Assembly: GCA_015057635.1 (NCBI GenBank)
Contig: SVEB01000090.1
Location: 17,272 to 81,271, forward strand
Length of the DNA stretch: 64,000 nucleotides
Direction: 5' to 3'
Source of the DNA: Lachnospiraceae bacterium
Lineage (GTDB): Bacteria; Bacillota; Clostridia; Lachnospirales; Lachnospiraceae
Positions 8,596-17,801 of the stretch are shown piece after piece (position 1 is the first letter of the stretch; each line of letters begins with the position of its first letter). The notes under the pieces were generated by a model, which ran no database searches, had not been told where the DNA came from, and worked only from the letters and a program-made list of their open reading frames with translations. Made by a program: the position numbers and the translations under genes.

Positions 8596-9612
8596 ATGGC
8601 AACAATATCATTATGTATGATTGTAAAGAATGAATCCAAGGTACTGGCACGGTGTCTGAATTCGTTTCAAGAACTGGTAGATGAGATTATTATTGTAGAT
8701 ACAGGATCAAGTGATAATACAAAGGAGATTGCATATCGTTATACCAATCAGGTTTATGATTTCGAATGGATCGATGACTTTTCTGCTGCAAGGAACTTTT
8801 CCTTTTCCAAGGCGACAAAGGATTATATCTATGTAGCAGATGCGGATGAGTTTATTGATGAAGAGAATCAGAAGAGATTCATGCTTGTAAAACAGGCATT
8901 GCTACCGGAAGTGGAGATTGTGCAGATGTATTATACGAACCAGCTTGCGTTCAATACCACTTATAATTTTGACAAAGAGTATCGTCCAAAGCTTTATAAG
9001 CGGCTACGTGAGTTTTGCTGGAGGGAGCCAATCCATGAGGCAGTGCAGTTAGAACCAGTCATTTATGATAGCGATATCGAGATTATACATATGCCGGAGA
9101 GCAATCATGCCGGACGAGATTTTGCGGTATTTTTAAAGATTTTAAAAAGTGGAAATGGACTCTCTGAGCGATTAATTGAGATGTACGCAAGAGAGCTGTT
9201 TATTGCTGGCGCAAAACAAGATTTCATAGAAGCATATCCATTTTTTAAGGAGTTTTCAGAAATGCCCCTTTCCTTAGAAAAGTTAAAGATTGTTCAGTGT
9301 GTGATTGTCCGGGCAGCAAGAGAGCTTAATGACTTGGGCGCATTCTTTAAGGAAGCCCTTAAAAATGTAGCGTTAGATCAGCCTTCTGCTGAGGTATGTT
9401 TTGAATTGGGAGAACATTATGTGGCAGCAGGGGATGACAAGGAGGCGACAATCTGGTATTACAATGCAGCCTATGAGACAAGTCCGGAGCTGAATATTCA
9501 TTATGGCGGGGATTATCCGCGTGAGAAGCTGGCTCAGTGTTATAGAAGGTTAGGAGCAATGGAAGAGGCAGAAAAGTATGAGAATGCCGCAAGAGAGTGG
9601 AAGGCAGAATAA
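8596..9612 (+). CDS. GT2 glycosyltransferase with C-terminal TPR repeats
   Basis: The 338-residue protein starts ISLCMIVKNESKVLARCL and has VDTGSSDNT (~residue 37) and the metal-binding ADADEF (~residue 82). This is the layout of SunS/WaaE-type GT2 enzymes. Residues ~230-335 look like tetratricopeptide helices (FELGEHYVAAGDDKEA, then LAQCYRRLGAMEEAEKY). SunS-like members glycosylate peptides and WaaE-like ones act on lipid A core, so the acceptor could be a protein or a glycan; none is indicated here. It is followed 14 bp later by an lspA-like gene. Confidence 0.88.
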   Translation: MATISLCMIVKNESKVLARCLNSFQELVDEIIIVDTGSSDNTKEIAYRYTNQVYDFEWIDDFSAARNFSFSKATKDYIYVADADEFIDEENQKRFMLVKQALLPEVEIVQMYYTNQLAFNTTYNFDKEYRPKLYKRLREFCWREPIHEAVQLEPVIYDSDIEIIHMPESNHAGRDFAVFLKILKSGNGLSERLIEMYARELFIAGAKQDFIEAYPFFKEFSEMPLSLEKLKIVQCVIVRAARELNDLGAFFKEALKNVALDQPSAEVCFELGEHYVAAGDDKEATIWYYNAAYETSPELNIHYGGDYPREKLAQCYRRLGAMEEAEKYENAAREWKAE

Positions 9613-9626
9613 GAGGAGGATGAAAA

Positions 9627-10070
9627 ATGGCAGCATTATTGGTGATTTTATTGATCTTTGTCTCCGATCTATGCATTAAGGATTATATTGAGAAGCATAA
9701 AGAGCTTGAGAAGGATGAAGAGATTCTAGATGGCAAGATTATTATTACGAAGTATCATAATAAAGGAGCATTCTTAAATGCGATGGAGAAAAACAGAAAG
9801 CTGTTGCTTACCGTATCCGGGATCTTCTTTGGCCTTGTGGTGTTAGTTCTTGCATTTTTGATCCCTCAGAAGAGAAAGGGACTTTTAACATTTGTAGTGG
9901 CACTGATTGCCGGTGGTGCGTCCAGTAATATGTATGATCGAATAAGGAGAGGGTATGTAGTGGATTACTTCAGCTTCTCTTTTTTAAAGAAAGTAGTATT
10001 TAATATTTCTGATATTTTTATTTTTATTGGAAGCATCATTGCTTCTGTTTATGCAATTATGAAGAGTTAA
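9627..10070 (+). CDS. Lipoprotein signal peptidase-like protein (LspA family)
   Basis: The 147-residue protein has four hydrophobic segments and the conserved blocks of signal peptidase II: SSNMYDR (~99-105), VVDYF with Asp113 and FNISD with Asp129, the two catalytic aspartates. The family cleaves prolipoproteins within the membrane. The N-terminal segment carries an acidic insertion (KHKELEKDEE) in the loop after helix 1. A main lspA usually sits next to an rluD-type gene, so this may be a second copy tied to the polysaccharide region (inference). It shares an operon with the preceding glycosyltransferase, with an aggagg ribosome site. Confidence 0.88.
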   Translation: MAALLVILLIFVSDLCIKDYIEKHKELEKDEEILDGKIIITKYHNKGAFLNAMEKNRKLLLTVSGIFFGLVVLVLAFLIPQKRKGLLTFVVALIAGGASSNMYDRIRRGYVVDYFSFSFLKKVVFNISDIFIFIGSIIASVYAIMKS

Positions 10071-10118
10071 GCATAAGCGGGAGTCATTAGAGAACGAGTG
10101 AAGGCTAATAACAGAGAG

Positions 10119-10147
10119 TTGACAAAAATAACCAAATAATGTAAGTT
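10119..10147 (+). promoter_or_regulatory. Promoter of the first flippase gene
   Basis: TTGACA (10119-10124), a 17-bp spacer, then TAAGTT. The spacer end and -10 region (aatgtaagtt) closely match the promoter at 15906, and both start 75-77 nt ahead of a surface-glycan gene. Confidence 0.5.
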
Positions 10148-10193
10148 AAGATAGAGAAAGGGAAAAATTTACAATATCTTAGGAGATTACATT

Positions 10194-11675
10194 ATGGAAG
10201 ACAATAAAAATGGTTCAATTAAGCACAGTGTTATATCAGGCGTGTTCTGGAAGCTGTTTGAACGCATCGGAGCACAGGCAGTTACATTTGTTGTCACAAT
10301 TGTATTAGCAAGGATACTTAACCCATCTGATTATGGATTAATCTCACTCGTTATGATTTTTATTAATATAGCCAATGTCTTCGCTGAAAGCGGGTTTGGA
10401 AGTGCGTTGATTCAGAAGAAGGATGCGGATGAAGTGGATTTTTCGTCGGTCTTTTATTTTGGAATTGCATTTTCAGGCCTGCTTTATTTTATTTTATATA
10501 TGACGGCACCGGCAATCGGGCATTTTTATAATCAGGCGGAAATCGTACCGGTATTACGGGTGCTGGCATTACGGATTCCGCTTGCAGCAGTGAATACAGT
10601 GCAGAAGGCGTATGTATCCCGAAAGATGGTATTTAAGAGATTTTTTTATGCTACTCTAGGTGGGACGATTGGATCGGCAGTGGTGGGAATTGTAATGGCA
10701 TATCAGGGATATGGAATCTGGGCACTGGTGGCACAGTACTTGTTTAACTCTACAATCGATACGCTGGTCCTTTGGTTTACAGTCAGATGGCGGCCAACTA
10801 CACATTTCTCCATGGAAAGGCTGAGAGGGCTTTTGAAGTTTGGATGGAAGCTGTTATGTGCGGGGCTTTTAGAGACGATTTATAACCAGTTAAGAAGCCT
10901 TGTAATAGGAAAGAAGTATAGTACATCGGATTTAGCCTATTACAACAAGGGAGATCAGTTTCCAAGCTTAATTGTGACGAATGTAAATACCTCCATCAGT
11001 TCGGTTTTATTCCCGGCTATGTCACAGTACCAGGATGAGAGGGAAAAGGTAAAAACAATGACAAGAAGGGCCATTCAGATTAGTTCTTATCTGATTTGTC
11101 CAATGATGATGGGGCTTGCTTTGGTTGCAGAACCGTTGGTACGTTTGATATTAACAGAAAAATGGGTTCCATGTGTGCCGTATATGCAGATTATGTGCTT
11201 TATCTATGCAACGTGGATGATACATACGGCTAATTTGGAGGCAATGAAAGCAGTGGGGAGGAGCGATTTGTTTCTAAGACTTGAACTTATTAAGAAGGTA
11301 TATGGCATCGTATTATTGTTAATATCCATGAGACACGGAGTTATGGCAATTGCATTAAGCGGAGTGGTGAATGCAGTTTTGTCTTTAGCTGTAAATGCTT
11401 ATCCAAACGGAAAGTTATTGAATTATCCATATAAGGAGCAGATAAAGGATTTATTACCAGCATTGCTATTATCGGCAGCTATGGGAATTGGGGTTTATGC
11501 AGTAGGGGGACTTATTGAAGGGGAAGTATATCGGCTGATTCTTCAAGTAGTGGCAGGAGGAGTAATTTATGGAGGATTATCATTATTATTTCAGGTAGAA
11601 AGTTTTCGGTATTTATTGGGGATTATCCAAGCAGGAAAAAATAAAGGGGCATATTTAGCATATAGAAATGAATAA
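10194..11675 (+). CDS. Wzx-type polysaccharide flippase (MOP superfamily)
   Basis: This 493-residue protein has about 12-14 hydrophobic helices. Its N-terminal HSVISGVFWKLFERIGAQ segment and the GSALIQKKDADEVDFSSVF segment are typical of the TuaB/WzxC branch of polysaccharide exporters. It should move lipid-linked oligosaccharide across the membrane. A second, different flippase is at 30.1 kb, so two export routes or two glycans are likely (inference). It has its own promoter (10119) and is the last gene before the core genes pyrG and ftsH. Confidence 0.9.
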   Translation: MEDNKNGSIKHSVISGVFWKLFERIGAQAVTFVVTIVLARILNPSDYGLISLVMIFINIANVFAESGFGSALIQKKDADEVDFSSVFYFGIAFSGLLYFILYMTAPAIGHFYNQAEIVPVLRVLALRIPLAAVNTVQKAYVSRKMVFKRFFYATLGGTIGSAVVGIVMAYQGYGIWALVAQYLFNSTIDTLVLWFTVRWRPTTHFSMERLRGLLKFGWKLLCAGLLETIYNQLRSLVIGKKYSTSDLAYYNKGDQFPSLIVTNVNTSISSVLFPAMSQYQDEREKVKTMTRRAIQISSYLICPMMMGLALVAEPLVRLILTEKWVPCVPYMQIMCFIYATWMIHTANLEAMKAVGRSDLFLRLELIKKVYGIVLLLISMRHGVMAIALSGVVNAVLSLAVNAYPNGKLLNYPYKEQIKDLLPALLLSAAMGIGVYAVGGLIEGEVYRLILQVVAGGVIYGGLSLLFQVESFRYLLGIIQAGKNKGAYLAYRNE

Positions 11676-11721
11676 AAACAATTTGTATTTAGAGAACGCT
11701 ATAATATTAGATACCATTTAT

Positions 11722-11789
11722 TTAAGGTAGATAAAAGCAAGCATTTTATATTGAAAAATAGACAGGAGTATTGATTTTATCTACCTTAA
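11722..11789. repeat. 15-bp perfect inverted repeat upstream of pyrG
   Basis: ttaaggtagataaaa (11722-11736) is repeated as its exact reverse complement at 11775-11789, with 38 nt between. The ttttat of the right arm also occurs at ~11743, so the left arm could pair with either copy. There is no T run behind it, so it is not a standard terminator. Confidence 0.8.
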
Positions 11790-11913
11790 GCAGAGTATTT
11801 TAAAAAGTAAAATTATACTAGATTTCTCTTCTTACATGGAGTATAATAAAGCGTGATTTTTTGGTCACTAGCAAAGGTGTTAGCGTTTATTGTCTTGCCA
11901 TCATGTTCAATTA

Positions 11914-11936
11914 GGGCCTCTTTTTGGCGAAAGAGG
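11914..11936 (+). promoter_or_regulatory. Possible pyrG 5' leader start and hairpin
   Basis: gggcctcttt is followed by a 7-bp hairpin, cctcttt/aaagagg. In Bacillus and relatives pyrG transcripts begin GGGC and are controlled by CTP-sensitive reiterative G addition. The sequence resembles such a start, but a good promoter and a following U-run terminator are not evident, so this remains tentative. Confidence 0.3.
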
Positions 11937-11993
11937 GAACAGATAGGGCGGGATTATAAATGCTTTTTAATTTTTACAGGAGGACAATAAAAA

Positions 11994-13601
11994 ATGGGCG
12001 TTAAGTATGTATTTGTAACCGGAGGCGTTGTATCCGGATTAGGTAAGGGAATCACTGCAGCTTCTCTTGGCCGTTTATTAAAGGCGAGAGGGTATCATGT
12101 AACGATGCAGAAGTTCGATCCTTACATCAACATTGATCCAGGAACAATGAATCCGATCCAGCATGGAGAAGTATTCGTGACTGACGATGGCGCCGAAACA
12201 GATCTTGACCTAGGGCATTATGAACGTTTTATTGATGAAAGTCTGACAAAGCAGAGCAATGTAACAACAGGTAAGATATATTGGTCGGTTCTATCCAAAG
12301 AAAGACGTGGTGATTTTGGTGGAGGCACCGTTCAGGTAATTCCTCATATCACCAATGAAATTAAAAATCGTTTCTACCGTAACGACGGATGCAATGATAC
12401 GCATATCGCAATCATTGAAGTAGGGGGAACCGTTGGCGATATCGAAAGCCAGCCATTCCTAGAGTCTATCCGTCAGTTCCAGCATGATGTAGGAAGAGAG
12501 AATGCCATGTTAATTCATGTCACCTTAATTCCTTATCTGAAGGCATCCGGTGAAATGAAGACGAAACCGACTCAGGCAAGCGTAAAGGATCTGCAGGGAA
12601 TGGGAATCCAGCCGGACATCATCATGTGCCGTACAGAGCATCCATTAGAGCCTGGAATCCGTGAGAAGATTGCATTATTCTGTAATGTCCCAACCTCTCA
12701 TGTTCTTCAGAACTTAGATGCAGAAACATCTCTTTACGAACTTCCATTAATGATGGAAGAGGAACATCTTGCAGATGTAGCGTGTGAATGCTTAAAGCTT
12801 CCTTGCCCAAAGCCAGACTTAAAAGACTGGGAAGACATGGTGAAGAGACTTAAGAATCCAACACGCGAAGTAACCGTTGCATTAGTAGGAAAATACACAC
12901 AGCTTCATGATGCCTACATTAGCGTTGTGGAATCCTTAAAACATGGTGCTGTTGCACATAATGCATCTGTGAATATCAAATGGATTCCATCCGAGACGGT
13001 AACAGAAGAGTCTGTAAACGAATTACTATCCGATGTAAGCGGTATCTTAGTACCAGGAGGTTTTGGCGATCGTGGTATTGAAGGTAAAATTCTCGCTATT
13101 AAATATGCACGTGAAAATAATATCCCATTCCTTGGTTTATGCCTTGGAATGCAACTTGCGGTTGTGGAATTCGCAAGACATGTACTCGGATTTGCAGATG
13201 CACACAGTGCAGAACTAAATCCGGCAACCACACATCCAATGATCCATCTGATGCCAGAGCAGGATGGGGTTGAGGATATCGGCGGTACCTTAAGACTTGG
13301 TTCTTACCCATGTGTGCTTGATAAGATAAGCAAGGCTTATGAGCTGTATGGACAGGAAGTCATTGAAGAAAGACATCGTCATCGTTATGAAGTAAATAAC
13401 TATTACAGAGAAGATTTAGTGAAGCACGGAATCAAGCTTTCCGGTCTGTCTCCGGACGGAAGAATTGTGGAAATGATCGAGTTACCGGAACATCCTTGGT
13501 TCGTAGCAACTCAGGCACATCCGGAATTCAAATCAAGACCAAACAGACCACATCCATTATTCCGTGGATTTATCGGTGCGGCACTTGAAGTAACAAGATA
13601 A
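11994..13601 (+). CDS. pyrG: CTP synthase
   Basis: The 535-residue protein has full family length. The N-terminal synthetase domain shows [18 protein letters not shown], and the C-terminal glutamine amidotransferase domain shows VPGGFGDRG, the nucleophile block [10 protein letters not shown] and the terminal HPEFKSRP with its catalytic His-Glu. It aminates UTP to CTP using glutamine and ATP. It is a core gene with base composition unlike the A+T-rich glycan genes on both sides. It is monocistronic, with a strong terminator behind it. Confidence 0.97.
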   Translation: MGVKYVFVTGGVVSGLGKGITAASLGRLLKARGYHVTMQKFDPYINIDPGTMNPIQHGEVFVTDDGAETDLDLGHYERFIDESLTKQSNVTTGKIYWSVLSKERRGDFGGGTVQVIPHITNEIKNRFYRNDGCNDTHIAIIEVGGTVGDIESQPFLESIRQFQHDVGRENAMLIHVTLIPYLKASGEMKTKPTQASVKDLQGMGIQPDIIMCRTEHPLEPGIREKIALFCNVPTSHVLQNLDAETSLYELPLMMEEEHLADVACECLKLPCPKPDLKDWEDMVKRLKNPTREVTVALVGKYTQLHDAYISVVESLKHGAVAHNASVNIKWIPSETVTEESVNELLSDVSGILVPGGFGDRGIEGKILAIKYARENNIPFLGLCLGMQLAVVEFARHVLGFADAHSAELNPATTHPMIHLMPEQDGVEDIGGTLRLGSYPCVLDKISKAYELYGQEVIEERHRHRYEVNNYYREDLVKHGIKLSGLSPDGRIVEMIELPEHPWFVATQAHPEFKSRPNRPHPLFRGFIGAALEVTR

Positions 13602-13624
13602 AAATTAAAAAGCGCAAGCTAACG

Positions 13625-13675
13625 AAAACTCCGATTGAATTATGATTAAAAATGCATGTTCAATCGGAGTTTTTT
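13625..13675 (+). terminator. pyrG terminator
   Basis: The arms aaaactccgattgaa and ttcaatcggagtttttt give a 15-bp stem ending in a T run. Confidence 0.88.
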
Positions 13676-13747
13676 ATAGGCTTTATAGGGCCTATTTGTG
13701 CAAAAAAACTTTAGAATTCAAACACAAAAAATTCAGAAGTAACAGCT

Positions 13748-13776
13748 TGATTTATACATTTAGTGTCATTATAATG
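13748..13776 (+). promoter_or_regulatory. ftsH promoter
   Basis: TTGATT (13748-13753), a 17-bp spacer and TATAAT (13771-13776), about 95 nt ahead of the ftsH start. Confidence 0.7.
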
Positions 13777-13870
13777 AATATAGCTATGTAAGATACTTGA
13801 TAAATATACCAAAGTGTATTTTATACATAGAGGATGCCGAAAAAGGCATAATAAAAATATGGGAGGGATT

Positions 13871-15787
13871 ATGGAGAATCGGAATGATAATAATGGAAGC
13901 AAGAATAAGAAAAATCCTCTGAAATCAGGTTGGATTTTATGTCTTGTAGTTGCTTTACTGTTTGTATTTATATTTTCCTACATGACAAAGCAGTGGGAAG
14001 CAAGTACATTAAAGCAGATTAAGTATAATGAGTTTTTACGTTTATTAGATGATGATAAAGTAGATGAAGTTGTAATTCAGACAGATAAAGATAGAATTCT
14101 CATTTATCCAAAGAGTACAGCCATCAATGCCGGATATGAGGTCGTATATTATACGGGTATCATAAGCATGGATAATTTAGAACAGCTTTGCAATGAGGCA
14201 GGTGTTACCTTCTCGAGCGAAGTAGTCGATAAGAGCACAACCATTTTTGATGTGATCTTAGCCTATATCGTGCCATTTGTGTTGATTTACCTTGTAATGT
14301 GGGTGTTATTCCGCATGATCACAAAGAACAGCGGTGGCATGATGGGTGGCGTTGGCAAGAGTAACGCAAAAGTGTATGTAGAAAAACAGACAGGCGTTAC
14401 ATTTAAAGATGTAGCAGGGCAGGAGGAAGCGAAGGAGTCCTTAACGGAATTAGTAGACTTCCTTCACAATCCAGGCAAGTATACTAGAATCGGTGCAAAA
14501 CTTCCAAAGGGTGCCCTTTTGGTAGGACCTCCTGGTACCGGTAAGACACTTCTTGCGAAGGCAGTTGCCGGAGAAGCGAAAGTACCGTTCTTCTCCTTAT
14601 CCGGTTCCGATTTCGTAGAAATGTTTGTCGGCGTTGGTGCTTCCCGTGTCCGTGATTTATTCAAGCAGGCACAGAGTCAGGCTCCATGTATCGTATTCAT
14701 CGATGAGATCGATGCCATCGGTAAGAGCAGAGATTCTCATTATGGTGGCGGTAATGATGAAAGAGAACAGACTTTAAATCAGTTATTATCCGAAATGGAT
14801 GGTTTTGATACATCAAAAGGTATCGTCATTTTAGCAGCAACAAACCGTCCGGAAGTATTAGATAAAGCGCTTTTACGTCCAGGCCGTTTTGACAGACGTG
14901 TTATCGTAGACAAGCCGGATTTAAAAGGTCGTGTGGATATCTTAAAGGTACATGCAAAGAATGTATTAATGCATGATTCCGTTGATTTAGAAGCAATCGC
15001 ATTAGCAACATCAGGAGCAGTTGGTTCCGATCTTGCCAATATCATCAACGAAGCTGCCATCTTAGCAGTTAAGGAAGGCAGAACCGTTGTAACACAGGCA
15101 GATTTATTTGAATCTGTTGAAGTGGTTATTGCAGGTAAAGAGAAGAAAGATCGTATCCTTGGACCGGAAGAGAAGAAGATCGTTGCTTACCACGAAGTAG
15201 GCCATGCACTTGTTACTGCATTAGAAAAGAACGCAGAACCGGTACAGAAGATCACAATCGTTCCAAGAACAATGGGCTCTTTAGGATATGTAATGCAGGT
15301 ACCGGAAGAAGAGAAATATCTGATGAGCAAGGATGAGATCCTCACTAGAATCGTTACTTTATTCGGCGGCCGTGCAGCAGAAGAGATTGTATTCAAATCC
15401 GTTACAACAGGTGCATCAAACGATATCGAAAAGGCAACCGAGCTTGCAAGAGCGATGGTTACCCAGTATGGTATGTCCGAGAAGTTTGGCCTTATGGGAT
15501 TGGAATCCGTAGAGAACAAATATCTGGATGGCAGAGCAGTATTAAACTGCGGTGATGCAACAGCAGCTGAGATTGATACAGAGGTAATGAGAATCTTAAA
15601 GGAATGCTATGATAAGGCAAAAGAGTTGTTATCTGGCAACCGTGAAGTACTTGATAAGATTGCGGAATTCTTGGTAGAACGTGAGACAATTACGGGGAAA
15701 GAATTCATGGAGATTTATCATGAAGTAAAGGACAATACTGCTAGCCAATGTGTTATTATCGAGCAGAGTCCAGAATCTGAAAATTAA
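13871..15787 (+). CDS. ftsH: ATP-dependent zinc metalloprotease FtsH
   Basis: The 638-residue protein has two membrane helices (~residues 17-35 and ~125-148) around an extracytoplasmic domain. Then follow an AAA+ domain with Walker A GPPGTGKT, Walker [12 protein letters not shown] and the pore loop FVGVG, and a zinc protease domain with HEVGH. FtsH is a membrane-bound hexamer that degrades misfolded and regulatory proteins. The ATG at 13871 lies only a few bases after gggaggg, whereas the in-frame ATG at 13859 and the upstream ATG at 13814 lack a site, so the start is slightly uncertain. Confidence 0.96.
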   Translation: MENRNDNNGSKNKKNPLKSGWILCLVVALLFVFIFSYMTKQWEASTLKQIKYNEFLRLLDDDKVDEVVIQTDKDRILIYPKSTAINAGYEVVYYTGIISMDNLEQLCNEAGVTFSSEVVDKSTTIFDVILAYIVPFVLIYLVMWVLFRMITKNSGGMMGGVGKSNAKVYVEKQTGVTFKDVAGQEEAKESLTELVDFLHNPGKYTRIGAKLPKGALLVGPPGTGKTLLAKAVAGEAKVPFFSLSGSDFVEMFVGVGASRVRDLFKQAQSQAPCIVFIDEIDAIGKSRDSHYGGGNDEREQTLNQLLSEMDGFDTSKGIVILAATNRPEVLDKALLRPGRFDRRVIVDKPDLKGRVDILKVHAKNVLMHDSVDLEAIALATSGAVGSDLANIINEAAILAVKEGRTVVTQADLFESVEVVIAGKEKKDRILGPEEKKIVAYHEVGHALVTALEKNAEPVQKITIVPRTMGSLGYVMQVPEEEKYLMSKDEILTRIVTLFGGRAAEEIVFKSVTTGASNDIEKATELARAMVTQYGMSEKFGLMGLESVENKYLDGRAVLNCGDATAAEIDTEVMRILKECYDKAKELLSGNREVLDKIAEFLVERETITGKEFMEIYHEVKDNTASQCVIIEQSPESEN

Positions 15788-15793
15788 AATAAC

Positions 15794-15858
15794 AAAAATA
15801 GACCTTAGACAACTAACCACACCATTCTGGTATGATTAGTCGTTTAAGGTCTATTTTT
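15794..15858 (+). terminator. ftsH terminator
   Basis: The outer arms aaaaatagacctta and taaggtctattttt, with an inner aactaa/ttagt pairing, are followed by a T run. Confidence 0.85.
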
Positions 15859-15905
15859 GTTTTAAAGTGAACTATTAATTTTGGGTGAGTACAGATGAGA
15901 AAAAG

Positions 15906-15934
15906 TTGACAATAAAAGTAATATAATGTAAATT
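15906..15934 (+). promoter_or_regulatory. Promoter of the second glycan block
   Basis: TTGACA (15906-15911), a 17-bp spacer and TAAATT (15929-15934). It shares the aatgtaa sequence at the spacer/-10 junction with the promoter at 10119. Confidence 0.55.
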
Positions 15935-15982
15935 TAGGAATTAGATAAAGCAGTAAAATTAAAAATATGTGAGGGTATCAGA

Positions 15983-17203
15983 ATGAATCTGTTATTATCA
16001 GCTTATGCATGTAGACCTACTATGGGATCAGAACCTGCAGTAGGGTGGAGTTGGGTACTGGAGTTAAGTAAATATCATCATTTATGGGTGCTAACCAATG
16101 GAACAAATGAAAAGGATATTGAGGAGTATAAGAAAAAGAATCCAAAACAGTTACAGAATGTTGAGTTCATTTATATTCATTTTAATTCTAAGTACATATT
16201 TTGGTATAAAGAATGGGAACGTTTTGAACGATTGTATTATTTTTTATGGCAACGGAGAGCATTGAGAATATCACAGCGTTTATCAAAGCAGATTAAGTTT
16301 GATTATGTACAGCATTTAACTTATGTTTCTTTTGTATTACCGACTTATTTATATAAGCTAAAAATTCCATTTATATATGGTCCGATATCAGGGGGCGAGA
16401 ACATACCAAAAGCGATTAAGTATCCAATGAGTATGAAGGACAGAGGAATCGAGGCAGTTAGAAAACTATCTCAGTCTATTTCTATACAATCTGTAAGGAC
16501 GAGAAGAGCCTTTAAAAATGCTAAATGGATTATTGCAGTAACGGATGAGACTCGCCAGCAGATTCCATTTCAATATCAAGAGAAAGTAAAGATAGTACAA
16601 GCAATAGGTATAAATTCAGATTTTTTTAGCCCAAACCCGCAATGTGAAAGTAAGTGTAAACCTTTAAAAATCTTAATGGCGGGAAGGATGCTATATTGGA
16701 AGGGATTTAATTTGGGAATGGAAGCTGCAGTACAGGCATTAGATGAAGGTGCTGATATTCAGCTGACAGTTCTTGGCGAAGGGGAAAAAAGCATAATAGA
16801 GAATTTGAAGCAAATGGCAGGAGAATATTTAAATAGGAAGATTCATTTCATTTCTAGAGTTAAATATGAGGATATGAAGCAGTTTTATGATCAATTTGGT
16901 TTATTGCTGAATTGCAGCTTACGGGATTCGGGATGTCTAGTTGTAATGGAGGGGATGAGCAGAGGGCTTCCAGTTATATGTGTAGACACGGGAGGGCCAA
17001 AGGTTAATACAACTGCGGAATGTGCAATTAAAATAGAACCTATGGCATATCGTGAACTGGTAACAAAGCTGAAAGAAGCTATTATAGATCTATATAAATA
17101 TCCGGAAAGAAGAACTGCTATGTCAAAAGCATCATATGACCATGCAATAAGATATTTTGATATCGAAAACAAAGTTAAGGAATTTCAAAAATATTACGAA
17201 TAA
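15983..17203 (+). CDS. Family 4 glycosyltransferase
   Basis: The 406-residue protein has the GT-B fold of GT4: an N-terminal SAYACRPTMGSEPAVGW donor/acceptor loop, LMAGRMLYWKGFNLG (~residue 230) opening the C-terminal Rossmann domain, and the donor-binding EGMSRGLPVICVDTGGP segment (~residue 313), in which the usual ExxxxG pattern is clear. The sugar is unknown. It starts a three-gene plus-strand run (GT4, acyltransferase, GT4) under the promoter at 15906. Confidence 0.88.
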   Translation: MNLLLSAYACRPTMGSEPAVGWSWVLELSKYHHLWVLTNGTNEKDIEEYKKKNPKQLQNVEFIYIHFNSKYIFWYKEWERFERLYYFLWQRRALRISQRLSKQIKFDYVQHLTYVSFVLPTYLYKLKIPFIYGPISGGENIPKAIKYPMSMKDRGIEAVRKLSQSISIQSVRTRRAFKNAKWIIAVTDETRQQIPFQYQEKVKIVQAIGINSDFFSPNPQCESKCKPLKILMAGRMLYWKGFNLGMEAAVQALDEGADIQLTVLGEGEKSIIENLKQMAGEYLNRKIHFISRVKYEDMKQFYDQFGLLLNCSLRDSGCLVVMEGMSRGLPVICVDTGGPKVNTTAECAIKIEPMAYRELVTKLKEAIIDLYKYPERRTAMSKASYDHAIRYFDIENKVKEFQKYYE

Positions 17204-17216
17204 GAGAGGGACGGAA

Positions 17217-17783
17217 ATGATAGGTAAGGCTATTTATCAGGTAAACATGCTTATTCGAAAAGGTTACAATAAACTACTGATAGTCCCAGGCCTAAAGCAA
17301 TCGTTGGGCGGATGTGGGAAAAAGGTAAGAATAGCATATGACTGTGATTTTAAAGCAAACTCTAATATATTTATTGGAGATTATAGTCAGATTGGTCCAC
17401 ATGCTCTGTTTTGGACAACAAGAGCCAAAATTCGAATCGGAAATTATGTTTTATTGGGGCCATCCGTGACAATTATTACAGGAAATCACAGAACAGATGT
17501 TATTGGAAGACATATCGCAGAAGTAAGAGAAGAAGAAAAATTGCCGGATAACGATGGTGATATAGTAGTTAAAGATGGGGCATGGATCGGGGCGAATGTT
17601 ACAATATTAAAAGGAGTAACCATAGGGGAAGGTTGTGTAATTGCAGCAGGTAGTGTTGTAACAAAATCTACAGATGAATATAGCGTTTACGCAGGAGTAC
17701 CTGCAAAAAAAATAAAGGAAAGATTTACGGCAGAAGAGTTACAGAAGCATAAGGAAATGATTGCAAATAGATTGAAAGAATAA
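17217..17783 (+). CDS. Hexapeptide-repeat O-acetyltransferase
   Basis: The 188-residue protein carries left-handed beta-helix repeats (IFIGDYSQIG, IRIGNYVLLGPSVTIITGNH, then WIGANVTILKGVTIGEGCVIAAGSVV) and the C-terminal VYAGVPAKKI of the LacA/WcaF/Maa family. The His in ITGNHR is the likely catalytic base. It probably acetylates a sugar of the glycan with acetyl-CoA in the cytosol. The ATG at 17217 with a gagaggg site is chosen; an upstream in-frame ATG at 17157 overlaps the preceding gene. Confidence 0.9.
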   Translation: MIGKAIYQVNMLIRKGYNKLLIVPGLKQSLGGCGKKVRIAYDCDFKANSNIFIGDYSQIGPHALFWTTRAKIRIGNYVLLGPSVTIITGNHRTDVIGRHIAEVREEEKLPDNDGDIVVKDGAWIGANVTILKGVTIGEGCVIAAGSVVTKSTDEYSVYAGVPAKKIKERFTAEELQKHKEMIANRLKE

Positions 17784-17801
17784 ATACAGGTGGCGAGAGT
17801 A

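Larger units (their letters stand above)
11676..11993 (+). other. Gap between flippase and pyrG (318 nt)
   Basis: It contains the 15-bp inverted repeat at 11722-11789, a tataat at 11842-11847 without a clear -35, and a gggcctc-led hairpin (11914-11936). No open frame with coding character is visible. An aggagg site precedes the pyrG start. Confidence 0.6.

Noticed and set aside
8596..9612. Reading the TPR glycosyltransferase plus lspA-like gene as a bacteriocin (glycocin) system
   Set aside because: The GT resembles SunS, but no precursor peptide, peptidase-containing ABC transporter or thiol-disulfide oxidoreductase is encoded nearby.
13099..13311. Antisense frames inside pyrG, ftsH, dnaE and tex
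   Set aside because: They are shadows of long, motif-verified genes on the other strand.
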